Below, piece after piece: positions 17,300 through 24,999 of a DNA stretch of 43,695 nt. The stretch is from an uncultured Eubacteriales bacterium (GTDB taxonomy: Bacteria; Bacillota; Clostridia; Oscillospirales; CAG-272), in NCBI GenBank assembly GCA_900546315.1, contig URCP01000018.1, positions 1 through 43,695 on the forward strand, written 5' to 3'. Position numbers and translations under genes: made by a program. Position 1 is the first letter of the stretch, and each line of letters starts with the position of its first letter. The notes under the pieces are model-generated. The model was given only the letters and a program-made list of their open reading frames with translations. It was not told where the DNA came from and did no database searches.

Positions 17300-19266
17300 A
17301 CACAGAACAACTGATGGCTGACGGCGAATATCTCTGCGCCGGTCTGTTCGAGGAACCGGAGCGCTCCCTGTTCTACCGCAAATCGCTCGGAATAAGGAGA
17401 TTTCTTGAGAACAGCCCGCTCCCGGAATACGACAAGACGAAAAGGCTCTACCCGTCCGGGAAGCAGGGCGCGTTCCCGTACTCCTACACAAACCTGCTCT
17501 GGGGGCAGGAAAACCGGATAAAGGACAAGGATACGGCGAAAAAATACCGCGAGGATTTTCTTCAGGGCTATGTAATCGGCATACCTGTCGAGCACCGTGT
17601 GGCGGGGCTTATGTGGGTGCATTCGATGCCGTACTATGAGCGGATACTGCGCGAAGGCTTTCTCTCATACATACCGCGGATAGAGAAAATCGCGGACACG
17701 GATATGCGGGAAGGACTGCTTCACCTTGTCGAGGGACTGCACGCCTACTCCGAGCGATGCGTGAGGTATCTGAGGGACGAGGGCGCGCCGGAAGAGCTTG
17801 TCTCGGCTCTTGAAAAAATACCGATGCGCCCGGCGGAGAACATCTTCGACGCGATCGAGGGCTGGAACTTCATCATGTACCTCGACTGCTGCGACAATCT
17901 CGGGTGTCTCGCCGACGGTCTCCTGCCGTATTACAAAGGCGAGGATGTCGTCCCGCTTATAGGTGAGCTGTACGACAACCTCGACATAAACGAGGGATAC
18001 TCGATGTCGCTCGGGCTGAACGGTTATCATCCGATGGTATATCAGTGCCTGAAGGCGCTCGCCGGTAAGCGCCGCCCGATGACCGAGCTGTTCGTCGGTA
18101 AGGACACGCCGGACGACATCTGGGAGCTCGCGTTTGAGACGATCCGCAGCGGCGGCGGTCAGCCCGCGTTCTACAATAAGGTCGACCTGCCGCGGATACT
18201 TATGGACAGACTCCCGTCGATAACGAAAGAGGACATGAAGCGCTTCTGCGGCGGCGGGTGCACCGAGAGCATGATCGCGGGAATGTCGAACGTCGGCTCG
18301 ATCGACGCCGGACTGAACCTGCCGCTCCTGCTTGAGAAGACAATCTGTTCTTCACTGCCCGGCGCGAAAGATTTTGAGGAGTTCTACCGGGCGTTCATAG
18401 ACCTTGTGCGCGAAACCGCGCTTATTGTCACGAGAGACGTTTCCGCGTCACAGCTTCGCCGCGCCGAGGTTCTGCCGGTTCCGCTCAGGACGCTGCTCAT
18501 AGACGACTGCATAGACAACGGCGTTGAATACTACCGCGGCGGCGCGAGGTATAAGTGGAGCATAATAAATTTCGCCGGCAACATAAACGTTGTCGACTCT
18601 ATGCTGACGATAAAGGACATGATTTTCGACCGGAAGGTCATCACACCGGAGGAGATGATCTCAAAGCTCCGGAATAACGACAAGGTATTTCTCGCCGAGT
18701 GCCGGAAGGAACCGCTCTGTTTCGGCACCTGCGACAGCGAGGTCAATAAATTCGCTCACAGACTGACAAACGACATCTACAGCACCCTTGACGATCTGAA
18801 ACCCGCGATAGGCGAGGCGTTCATCCCGGCGTCGATACAGTTCGAGAGCCACGCGAAAGCCGGACGGGACGTCGGCGCGACACCGGACGGCAGAGAGGCA
18901 TATTCACCGCTCTGCGACTCGCTCGGAGCTATTTTCGGAAAGGACAGGTCGGGACCGACGGCTCTTCTCGGGAGTGTGACGTCGCTCGCGCTCGACAAGC
19001 TGTGCGGGACGCCGGTTCTCAACTTCAACCTGACGTCGAAGTTCAACGACGCGACGCTGAGGGCGCTGATACTCGGCTACATGGAGATGGGCGGAATACA
19101 GATGCAGGTGAGCTGCGTCTCGCGAGAGACTCTCCTCGACGCGATGGAACACCCGGAGCTTCACAGGAACCTGATAGTCCGTGTCGGCGGGTATTCGGAG
19201 TACTTCAACAGACTGACCGACGATATGAAGAGGATGATCATTGACAGGTCGATACAGGAAGTATAA
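17296..19266 (+). CDS. Glycyl radical enzyme (PFL-like family), short, substrate unknown
   Basis: 656 residues, ATG 17296 behind GAAAGGA. The glycyl radical motif RVGGYSEYF places the radical on G632, 24 residues from the C-terminus, as expected. The active-site loop GGGCTESM gives the thiyl cysteine C322 followed by a C-x-E arrangement (E324), a feature of dehydratase-, lyase- and decarboxylase-type members rather than the CC of pyruvate formate-lyase. The end MKRMIIDRSIQE is also typical. Usual members have about 760-850 residues; this one is roughly 100-150 shorter, mostly before the cysteine loop. Its activase is divergent and its regulator is coupled upstream. No microcompartment genes are present. 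I cannot assign the reaction. Confidence 0.9.
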   Translation: MNTEQLMADGEYLCAGLFEEPERSLFYRKSLGIRRFLENSPLPEYDKTKRLYPSGKQGAFPYSYTNLLWGQENRIKDKDTAKKYREDFLQGYVIGIPVEHRVAGLMWVHSMPYYERILREGFLSYIPRIEKIADTDMREGLLHLVEGLHAYSERCVRYLRDEGAPEELVSALEKIPMRPAENIFDAIEGWNFIMYLDCCDNLGCLADGLLPYYKGEDVVPLIGELYDNLDINEGYSMSLGLNGYHPMVYQCLKALAGKRRPMTELFVGKDTPDDIWELAFETIRSGGGQPAFYNKVDLPRILMDRLPSITKEDMKRFCGGGCTESMIAGMSNVGSIDAGLNLPLLLEKTICSSLPGAKDFEEFYRAFIDLVRETALIVTRDVSASQLRRAEVLPVPLRTLLIDDCIDNGVEYYRGGARYKWSIINFAGNINVVDSMLTIKDMIFDRKVITPEEMISKLRNNDKVFLAECRKEPLCFGTCDSEVNKFAHRLTNDIYSTLDDLKPAIGEAFIPASIQFESHAKAGRDVGATPDGREAYSPLCDSLGAIFGKDRSGPTALLGSVTSLALDKLCGTPVLNFNLTSKFNDATLRALILGYMEMGGIQMQVSCVSRETLLDAMEHPELHRNLIVRVGGYSEYFNRLTDDMKRMIIDRSIQEV

Positions 19267-19280
19267 CGATATCGATATAA

Positions 19281-19317
19281 AGACCGGAGAGCCACAGTGA
19301 CTCTCCGGTCTTCTTTT
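19281..19317 (+). terminator. Bidirectional terminator after the glycyl radical enzyme
   Basis: Eleven-base perfect stem AGACCGGAGAG/CTCTCCGGTCT with a nine-base loop, followed by a T-rich tract on the plus strand and, less strongly, on the minus strand. Confidence 0.85.
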
Positions 19318-19322
19318 ATAAT

Positions 19323-19799
19323 TTACTCCGACACACCCCAGAACCGGTCAAACACATCCGCCCACGTCGTTATGACAGCCTTGTCTATCGTCAGCGAGAC
19401 TATATGCCTGATGATCTCGCGGAATTTCTCCGGACACTCGCAGCTTTCCGGGTCGTCGCTGCCGTGCATCGCGAATACGACGAACTTTTTGTCCCTGACA
19501 AAGCCGTCGATGTTTCTGAGATTTTCCTCCAGTGTGTAGTCTCCCGGCCAGTATCTCGGGTTCCAGTACTGCGGCTCGCCGCGCACGCCGTTGCGGTCCG
19601 AGTAATCATAGTACCGGCGGCTCCATTCGAGCAGCTTCGGGTCGTCATAGACATTGTCAAGATTCCACGGAATTATCGCCGGGCAGAGCGGCACGCCGTA
19701 CTCATGGCAGATGTCATATATCCTGCCGAGAAATCTGTTCGCGTCGTCAATCGTAAGAACGAAAAACGCGCGGTCGGTCTCTTTCATTCTGAAGCTCAT
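19323..19799 (-). CDS. Short polysaccharide-deacetylase-like protein, possibly truncated
   Basis: 158 residues from ATG 19799 (AGAAGG upstream). The opening FFVLTIDDANRFLGRIYDIC and the tail IVSLTIDKAVITTWADVFDRF look like the first and last strands of a NodB/polysaccharide deacetylase barrel, with HGSDD in between. Full deacetylases have about 200-300 residues, and the usual H-x3-H metal motif is not visible, so the middle may be lost. It lies next to a degraded uxuA gene, which suggests a region of decay. It could be a small functional relative or a pseudogene; the family call is tentative. Confidence 0.45.
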   Translation of the reverse strand: MSFRMKETDRAFFVLTIDDANRFLGRIYDICHEYGVPLCPAIIPWNLDNVYDDPKLLEWSRRYYDYSDRNGVRGEPQYWNPRYWPGDYTLEENLRNIDGFVRDKKFVVFAMHGSDDPESCECPEKFREIIRHIVSLTIDKAVITTWADVFDRFWGVSE

Positions 19800-19840
19800 T
19801 CTGAATATCCTTCTTTAAATGAATATTTTCACATGATTTT

Positions 19841-20121
19841 GATGATTTCACCCCGGACGACACCGTGATCGGCGCCGACAGGATGTGGGCGAATTATGAG
19901 TATTTTATAAAAGCGGTGATACCCTACGCCGAGAAATACAGAGTTAAACTGGCGCTCCATCCGGACGATCCGCCGCTCGAAAAGCTCAGCGGGGTCGCAA
20001 GAATCTTCACGAGCCTTGACTTGCCGGGGAGAAAATAAGAAACGAAGGGTACGACACACTTGGAAGACTGTTCGCCACCGGATATCTTAAGGGAATACCG
20101 GAAGCGAACGGGGGAATATAA
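19841..20121 (+). pseudogene. uxuA: Remnant of mannonate dehydratase (uxuA), internally deleted
   Basis: Two fragments of one protein are readable in different frames. 19841-20038 encodes a piece with MWANYEYFIKAVIPYAEKYR and KLALHPDDPP, the conserved mannonate dehydratase core. 20041-20121 encodes the C-terminal piece NEGYDTLGRLFATGYLKGIP ending in TAA. The N-terminal part and roughly 100 residues between the fragments are missing, and the frames do not match. Mannonate dehydratase converts D-mannonate to 2-keto-3-deoxygluconate in glucuronate breakdown. The gene is certainly non-functional. It implies that an ancestor carried a uronate pathway here. Confidence 0.75.
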
Positions 20122-20463
20122 TTGTCAGCAATATCTAAACAGCAAAGGAGAACAAAACAATATGAACATGAGCGCATTAAACGAACGGCAGATCGGAGTT
20201 GCCTTCGGATTCCGCGCGAAAGCCGATACTCTTCGGCGAGTACGGATGTGCGTCTCGCGTCGGAGGCGCGATTAATCCGGCGGTTTGGAGCCTCGATCCT
20301 GTAGATGTTTGACTATATAAAGAACCACATCAGCTTTGATTACGGCATAGTTCATGGCGTAATGATGGATGTGATAACCGTGCGTTTAAGAAGAGAAATA
20401 TGCTATCCGACAGACAGCTGGACATCAGTCTGGGCGTCAAGCCAGAAAGCCATCAAAGCTGCT
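20122..20463 (+). other. Degenerate stretch without an intact gene
   Basis: A good ribosome site (AAAGGAG at about 20144-20150) precedes ATG 20162, but the frame stops after 37 codons (MNMSALNERQIGVAFGF, then Arg-rich). In the +1 frame a plausible continuation, PILFGEYGCASRVGGAINP, ends at a stop near 20317. This looks like the frameshifted start of a gene that once followed uxuA. A further piece beginning MFDYIKNHISFDYG at 20305 is not recognisable. I see no promoter or RNA gene here. Confidence 0.4.
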
Positions 20464-20492
20464 AAAAAGGAACTGCCGTCCCCGGCAGTTCC
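20464..20492 (-). terminator. Terminator after the SCIFF-maturase-like N-terminal protein
   Basis: Nine-base stem GGAACTGCC/GGCAGTTCC, six-base loop, followed on the minus strand by T5. It starts 8 bases past the stop codon at 20500. Confidence 0.8.
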
Positions 20493-20499
20493 CTCACAT

Positions 20500-21111
20500 T
20501 CACTTATCCTCTTCAGACCCGAGCGCGAGCACGCTTTCGGCGCGCTTCGCAAACAGCTCGTCGGATACCGACTTTTCACCGACGGTAAAGCATCCGACGC
20601 CAACCGGCTTTCCGGGTTTATCCCCGTCGACCGGCGCGAACGCCCTTCCATCGCCGCGTTTCAGATATTCGCGGGTGAGTTTGTCTATCTCTTTCGCGAG
20701 CGTCGTTATATCCTCCGCCGTCAGAGGGTCGTCCCCGCTCACGATACGGATGTCGGCGTTATCGAGCGAGTACGCGCTCTCCGGAATATGCGGATTTCCG
20801 TGCGAGACGACAGTTCCGTCCGAGAGCACGAGCACAGGGTCGGTGACCGAAGGTCTGACAATCTCAGCGCCGTTCTCCGGGACGAAAATCTTCCCTTCCT
20901 TCGACAAAGCGTAAAGCGCGTCGTACGCGTCATCAATCGCCATGGAGTCATATTTCGCGAGATCATACCTCAGCGCCGACGGGCAGTCAACCGGCATCGG
21001 CAGACCGATATAGTCGAGCATCTTGTATGTAAGCTCATCAAACCTGAAAAGCGTACCGCTGACCGTGTCATACGCGAAGCGGTATCCGCCGTATTTGAAC
21101 GAATGTACCAT
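20500..21111 (-). CDS. Orphan protein resembling the N-terminal (peptide-recognition) domain of SCIFF radical SAM maturases
   Basis: 203 residues, ATG 21111 behind GAGGTG. The first about 80 residues (MVHSFKYGGYRFAYDTVSGT, then LFRFDELTYKMLDYIG, and AYDALYALSKEGKIF) closely follow the N-terminus of the thioether-forming SCIFF peptide maturases, the part that recognises the precursor. The radical SAM and SPASM domains are absent: there is no CxxxCxxC, and only two cysteines in the whole protein. Residues 90-203 are acidic and unfamiliar. In many Clostridia the maturase and its cysteine-rich precursor lie beside yajC, and this gene sits downstream of TIGR04086 and yajC. A terminator follows directly, so it is not simply cut off by the decayed region. 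Confidence 0.6.
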   Translation of the reverse strand: MVHSFKYGGYRFAYDTVSGTLFRFDELTYKMLDYIGLPMPVDCPSALRYDLAKYDSMAIDDAYDALYALSKEGKIFVPENGAEIVRPSVTDPVLVLSDGTVVSHGNPHIPESAYSLDNADIRIVSGDDPLTAEDITTLAKEIDKLTREYLKRGDGRAFAPVDGDKPGKPVGVGCFTVGEKSVSDELFAKRAESVLALGSEEDK

Positions 21112-21149
21112 TTTTCAACACCTCACCGCGTCCCGCGGTTGTCCTTTGA

Positions 21150-21635
21150 TTATTTCCGCCTTCTTCCGCGGTCGGCTCTTTCTCTCGCCATTGCCGCGGG
21201 ACTTTTCGCGCCGCTCCGGACGCTGACCTTTCCCTTCTGTCTTTCCCCGCGCGAGACGGCGAGACCGCCGAGAAACGCCGCAAGAAGACACCCGGAATAT
21301 CCGAGAAGCATCCGCAGAACACCGCACTCCTTCTCGGCGTCCACCCTGAAAAACAGCGAGATCACCCAGAAAACAAGCACATACAGCGCTCCGCCGAGAA
21401 GACCCGATACAGCCCCGCCGCCGACAGACGACAGAGCCCCCGAAACAACCGCTCCGATAATCAACGCAGCCATTGAAAGCGGAAGCAGAAGCGCCGCCGG
21501 ATCCCTCGCGGAAAGCGCCGCACAGGTCATAATAAGCGCCAGAACAAGCGCCGCCGCGACGCCGATCCCTGTCCCGATAAGCACCCTGAATATTCCGCCG
21601 GACCCACGCTCGTCCGAGTTCCTGTTAAAAGGCAT
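21150..21635 (-). CDS. TIGR04086-family membrane protein
   Basis: 161 residues, ATG 21635 behind GGGAGGA. Four hydrophobic helices are visible at about residues 15-45 (VLIGTGIGVAAALVLALIM), 50-75, 78-100 and 107-128, followed by a basic cytoplasmic tail (ERADRGRRRK). The topology and the position directly after yajC match the TIGR04086 putative membrane proteins of Clostridia. Function unknown. It lies between yajC (105 bases upstream) and the orphan recognition-like protein (38 bases downstream). Confidence 0.72.
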   Translation of the reverse strand: MPFNRNSDERGSGGIFRVLIGTGIGVAAALVLALIMTCAALSARDPAALLLPLSMAALIIGAVVSGALSSVGGGAVSGLLGGALYVLVFWVISLFFRVDAEKECGVLRMLLGYSGCLLAAFLGGLAVSRGERQKGKVSVRSGAKSPAAMARERADRGRRRK

Positions 21636-21740
21636 ACAAAATTCCTCCCGATCATAAAAGCATTACCGTTAAGATCATATGCGCCTGAAGGAACATGTAT
21701 GCCTGCCACAACGCCGAAACGCCGCGGATGTTCGTTTATT

Positions 21741-22067
21741 TTATTTCTTGTCCTCAGCCTTGACGTCGATCGACTTCACGGCGCTCTTGAGGATACGGAT
21801 TTTCGTTCCGTCGCGGCCGGTCTCGATCATGACGGTCTCATCCTTAATGCTGACGACCTGTCCGATGATGCCGCCGATGGTTGTTATCTCGTCTCCGACA
21901 GCGAGCGAGTCACGCATCTGCGCGGTCTCCTTCTCCTGCTTCTTCTGCGGGCGGTACATGAAGAAATAGAACACCGCCAGCATCGCCACGAGCATGATAA
22001 TCGTGGTGAGCCCCTGCATACCGGTACTCGCGGTCGTTGTCGCCGTATCTGTAAGAATAGTAAACAC
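21741..22067 (-). CDS. yajC: Preprotein translocase subunit YajC
   Basis: The start is taken as GTG 22067, because the longer frame begins with a TTG at 22082 that overlaps the GGAGG ribosome site itself. This gives 108 residues. An N-terminal membrane helix (LTTIIMLVAMLAVFYFFMYR) is followed by PQKKQEKE and a small beta-barrel domain (LAVGDEITTIGGIIGQVVSI, ETVMIETGRDGTKIRILKSAV). YajC associates with SecDF at the Sec translocon. SecD and SecF are not in the window. It has its own consensus promoter and probably heads the operon with TIGR04086 and the orphan recognition-like gene. Confidence 0.93.
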   Translation of the reverse strand: MFTILTDTATTTASTGMQGLTTIIMLVAMLAVFYFFMYRPQKKQEKETAQMRDSLAVGDEITTIGGIIGQVVSIKDETVMIETGRDGTKIRILKSAVKSIDVKAEDKK

Positions 22068-22101
22068 TTGTTGATCCTCCAAATAAAAATTATCTCTTAC
22101 T

Positions 22102-22130
22102 ATTATAACCCATCAATGGATATCTTTCAA
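22102..22130 (-). promoter_or_regulatory. Promoter of yajC
   Basis: Minus strand TTGAAA (22130-22125), 17-base spacer, TATAAT (22107-22102), about 35 bases before the GTG start. Confidence 0.8.
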
Positions 22131-22147
22131 TAAGATTTTGTAAATTC

Positions 22148-22939
22148 TCAGATATCAAACTCCCCGCGGACAAACTCGAGGTAATTCATGCAGTACTCGT
22201 CCTTTCCGGCGACAGCCTCGGCAGAGTGCAGAGCCTTTCTCAGCTCCTTCGACGTCGGGTCGATTATAGCGGAGTCGAGACCGCAGAGGATTGCCATAGA
22301 CATGAACGCCGCGTTGATGAAAGCGCGCTTCGGAAGCCCGAAGGACACGTTTGACAGACCGCAGGTGGTCTTCGCGCCGGTCTTCTCCTTGACAAGCTTT
22401 ATCGTGTCAAGCGCGGTGAGTGCGTTTGTGTCTCCGGTCGCGAGGGTCTCGCAGATGGCGTCGACATAGACGTTCTCCTCATTGACGCCGACAGAGGTCA
22501 GCTTTTCGACAGCCTTCATGGCGCAGACAAGCCGTCCATCGGCGGATGTTGGAATGCCCTCGTCAACACTCATCGGCATGACGACAATGCCGCAGCCGAG
22601 TTCCGCCGCCACAGGCGCGAGCTCGTCGATACGCTCGTCCGACGTGACCGAGTTGAGTATGAGCTTCCGGTCGCCGCAGAGCTTCGCCGCGCGCGTAAGG
22701 ACGTCCGGCGACGGGGAGTCGAGCATTATGCCGCATTCGCTCTCAGAGAGAACGAGCTTCGCGATCCGTTCCATCGCCTCGTATTCGGCGTCGGTCATGA
22801 GGGCGGTATTGATGTCGAGGTAATCGGCTCCGGCGTCCGACTGGAGCTTTATCAGGCGTACTATCTCGTCCTCACTGTTTTTCATTGCCTCGAGCGCGCT
22901 CGGGATAGAACTGTTGAGTTTTTCTCCGATGATTATCAT
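22148..22939 (-). CDS. Methyltetrahydrofolate:corrinoid methyltransferase-like protein (pterin-binding, AcsE/MtgA type)
   Basis: 263 residues, ATG 22939 with GAAAGGA upstream. It is a TIM barrel of the pterin-binding family: MIIIGEKLNSSIPSALEAM, DAGADYLDINTALM, GIMLDSPSPDVL, GKLILNSV-type strand (RKLILNSVTSDE), and the signature TTCGLSNVSFGLPKRAFINA. These proteins transfer the methyl group of methyl-THF to a corrinoid protein (AcsE, MtgA, or the second domain of MetH). It is 43 bases downstream of the homocysteine methyltransferase-MTHFR fusion, so together they supply the methyl-THF and homocysteine halves of a methionine synthase. A corrinoid-binding subunit is not encoded nearby. Confidence 0.88.
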   Translation of the reverse strand: MIIIGEKLNSSIPSALEAMKNSEDEIVRLIKLQSDAGADYLDINTALMTDAEYEAMERIAKLVLSESECGIMLDSPSPDVLTRAAKLCGDRKLILNSVTSDERIDELAPVAAELGCGIVVMPMSVDEGIPTSADGRLVCAMKAVEKLTSVGVNEENVYVDAICETLATGDTNALTALDTIKLVKEKTGAKTTCGLSNVSFGLPKRAFINAAFMSMAILCGLDSAIIDPTSKELRKALHSAEAVAGKDEYCMNYLEFVRGEFDI

Positions 22940-22982
22940 TTTTGTTTTCCTTTCTCATCTGTAAGAATTTATTGCTTATCTT

Positions 22983-24752
22983 TTATCTTTTTCCGCGTAT
23001 ATACCCGACAAGCTCCTCCGCAAGCTCATATCGCTTCAGAGGGAACATTATATAAAATCCGTCGGCAAACGCGTATACCTCGTCTATGGTTCTCTCGGCA
23101 AAGTCGATAACAATCCGTTTCGCGTCCTCTTTCGACGCGTCCTTCAGCTTTTCGATAAGCCCGTCCGGAATCGCTATCCCGCCGACCTCGTTTTTCAGGA
23201 ATACGGCGTTCTTGTATCCGGCGAGCGGCATTATACCCGCGAGAAGGCGTACATCCGGGTATTTCTCCTTTATCAGCTTGTACGCGCGCTTCAGGTTCTC
23301 CGCGCTCTCCGGCGTGAATATTGCCTGAGTCATAAGCATCTTCGCCCCGGCGGCTATCTTTTTCTCCGCCCTCGAGAGCTCAGCCCCGAAGTTCGGCGCG
23401 TTGACGTTCAGCGCTCCTGCGACATACATCGGCGAAGCGGCAAACACATCCTCATTCAGGCTCGAGATGTAGGAAATCAGCCCGAGAGACGACATATTGT
23501 AAACCGCCTTTATGCCATCCGAGCGCAGCCCCTCATCCGGTGAATCGCCTGTTATCGCGAGAACGCTGTCGACTCCGTCCATAGCCGCGGCGAGCATCGC
23601 GCCCTTCATCGCGATGCGGTTCCGGTCCCGGCAGGTCAGGTGCGGCAGAACCGGCATCCCGGTCTCACGGTGCAGCTTCGCGGCGAGCGCCATAGGGTCC
23701 GCCCTGCCCCTCGCGAGCGGAGAGTCAGTCAATGTCAGCGCGTCCACCCCCGCAGCGATGAACCTGTGCGCGCAGTCACAGAAAAACGACGAGTCAGTGT
23801 TCACCGGCGGATTGAGCTCGATCGCTATCAGCTTCCCGGAGTAATCGAAACATTCGAAAAAGCTCTTTCTCCCGACAGTCTGTTCAGGCGACGAGCCGTA
23901 CACGCCGACTTCCGCGCTTTCCCCGAGCCGCAGATACGCGAGACGCATATGCTCCGGAGTGGTTCCGCAGCAGCCTCCGACAGCCCCGACTCCGAGCGCC
24001 GCCATTGAGGCGAGCTTTTCCGCGAAATATACTGTGTTGTCGGCGAAGACCATCCGCCCGTTCTGCCTTGCCGGGTAGCTCGCGTTCGGCATCAGGGAGA
24101 GCCGCCGCATATCGAATCCGGGTATCCTCGACGGTATCTCAGAGGCGAGCCCGAGCATCACCGACGGACCGCACACACAGTTCATGCCGACAAAATCCGC
24201 GTACTCTGCCGCCGCGCCAAGCAGTGTGAAGATGTTCCGTCCGAGCCTTGTGTATCCATCCTGCGCCGTGGCGAAAGAAACGATAACGACCGAGTCCGGG
24301 CGCTCCTTCTTCACATGAACGAGAGCCGGTATGAGCGGCGCCAGATCGTCGAGCGTCTCAAACAGGAACCTGTCGGCGCCGAGCCGCAGAAACTCGCCCG
24401 CGACCCTCATGTAACCGTCCGACGCAGTGTCATAGTCAGCGGGAATACCGCCGATGTCGGCGAAGACCTCCACCTTTCTGCCGTATCTTACATCCGCCTC
24501 GGCGGCGCACATATTGGCTATCCTGAATCCCGCCGAGATCACCTCGCTCAGCATACCGTTGTCAGGGAAGACGAGCGGGTTCGCCTGATAAGTGTTCGTC
24601 TTTATGGCGTCCGCCCCGGCGGATATGTAATCGCGGTGTATCCCCGCGACGAGCGTCGGCTCACGAAGGTCCGCCGCCTCGCAAATCTCCTCGCGCCCGC
24701 CGCGCGACTGGTAGAGCGTCCCGAACGCCCCGTCAAACCTGTATTCCGGCAT
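22983..24752 (-). CDS. Bifunctional homocysteine S-methyltransferase / 5,10-methylenetetrahydrofolate reductase
   Basis: The start is taken as ATG 24752; the longer frame begins at a TTG (24773) without a ribosome site. 589 residues. Residues 1-290 are the homocysteine methyltransferase barrel (YRFDGAFGTLYQSRG, IKTNTYQANP) with zinc cysteines in GMNCVCGPS and GGCCGTTPEH. Residues about 310-589 are a MTHFR barrel (IAIELNPPVNTDSSFF, VLPHLTCRDRNR, VLAITGDSP). The layout is like Bacillus YitJ. No cobalamin-binding or MetH activation domain is present. The downstream neighbour supplies the methyl-THF domain, making a split methionine synthase. Transcribed from its own promoter. Confidence 0.92.
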   Translation of the reverse strand: MPEYRFDGAFGTLYQSRGGREEICEAADLREPTLVAGIHRDYISAGADAIKTNTYQANPLVFPDNGMLSEVISAGFRIANMCAAEADVRYGRKVEVFADIGGIPADYDTASDGYMRVAGEFLRLGADRFLFETLDDLAPLIPALVHVKKERPDSVVIVSFATAQDGYTRLGRNIFTLLGAAAEYADFVGMNCVCGPSVMLGLASEIPSRIPGFDMRRLSLMPNASYPARQNGRMVFADNTVYFAEKLASMAALGVGAVGGCCGTTPEHMRLAYLRLGESAEVGVYGSSPEQTVGRKSFFECFDYSGKLIAIELNPPVNTDSSFFCDCAHRFIAAGVDALTLTDSPLARGRADPMALAAKLHRETGMPVLPHLTCRDRNRIAMKGAMLAAAMDGVDSVLAITGDSPDEGLRSDGIKAVYNMSSLGLISYISSLNEDVFAASPMYVAGALNVNAPNFGAELSRAEKKIAAGAKMLMTQAIFTPESAENLKRAYKLIKEKYPDVRLLAGIMPLAGYKNAVFLKNEVGGIAIPDGLIEKLKDASKEDAKRIVIDFAERTIDEVYAFADGFYIMFPLKRYELAEELVGYIRGKR

Positions 24753-24808
24753 ATTTTTCACCCATTCCGGCAAGTACCATCAACGCCTGCCATAATTCAT
24801 CATAATAT

Positions 24809-24838
24809 ATTATACCACAAAGCCAGTACACCTGTCAA
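24809..24838 (-). promoter_or_regulatory. Promoter of the split methionine synthase operon
   Basis: Minus strand TTGACA (24838-24833), 18-base spacer ending TTTGTGG, TATAAT (24814-24809). The leader of about 50 bases is too short for an S-box or cobalamin riboswitch. Confidence 0.8.
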
Positions 24839-24999
24839 TCGGTGCGCCGCTCATTTCTGCATAAAGATAAAGTTCAAAACATAGTGCCTTACTGTGTATT
24901 AAGACATAGCGCTCATTGTCATCCTCTGAAACCTATCCTTATAGTAATCATATAATCGTTTCCGCGCCTTCCGCGGCGGTCCTTTTTTTCGCGCGCGGG

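Noticed and set aside
20305..21657. 450-codon open frame on the plus strand
   Set aside because: It runs antisense to the TIGR04086 and recognition-domain genes, is Arg/Ser/Pro-rich and has no ribosome site; the minus-strand genes have good starts and recognisable families.
22068..22082. TTG start for yajC
   Set aside because: The TTG overlaps the GGAGG ribosome site; the GTG at 22067 has ideal spacing.
24753..24999. Possible S-box or cobalamin riboswitch upstream of the methionine synthase operon
   Set aside because: The promoter at 24809-24838 leaves a leader of only about 50 bases, and no conserved riboswitch core could be seen.
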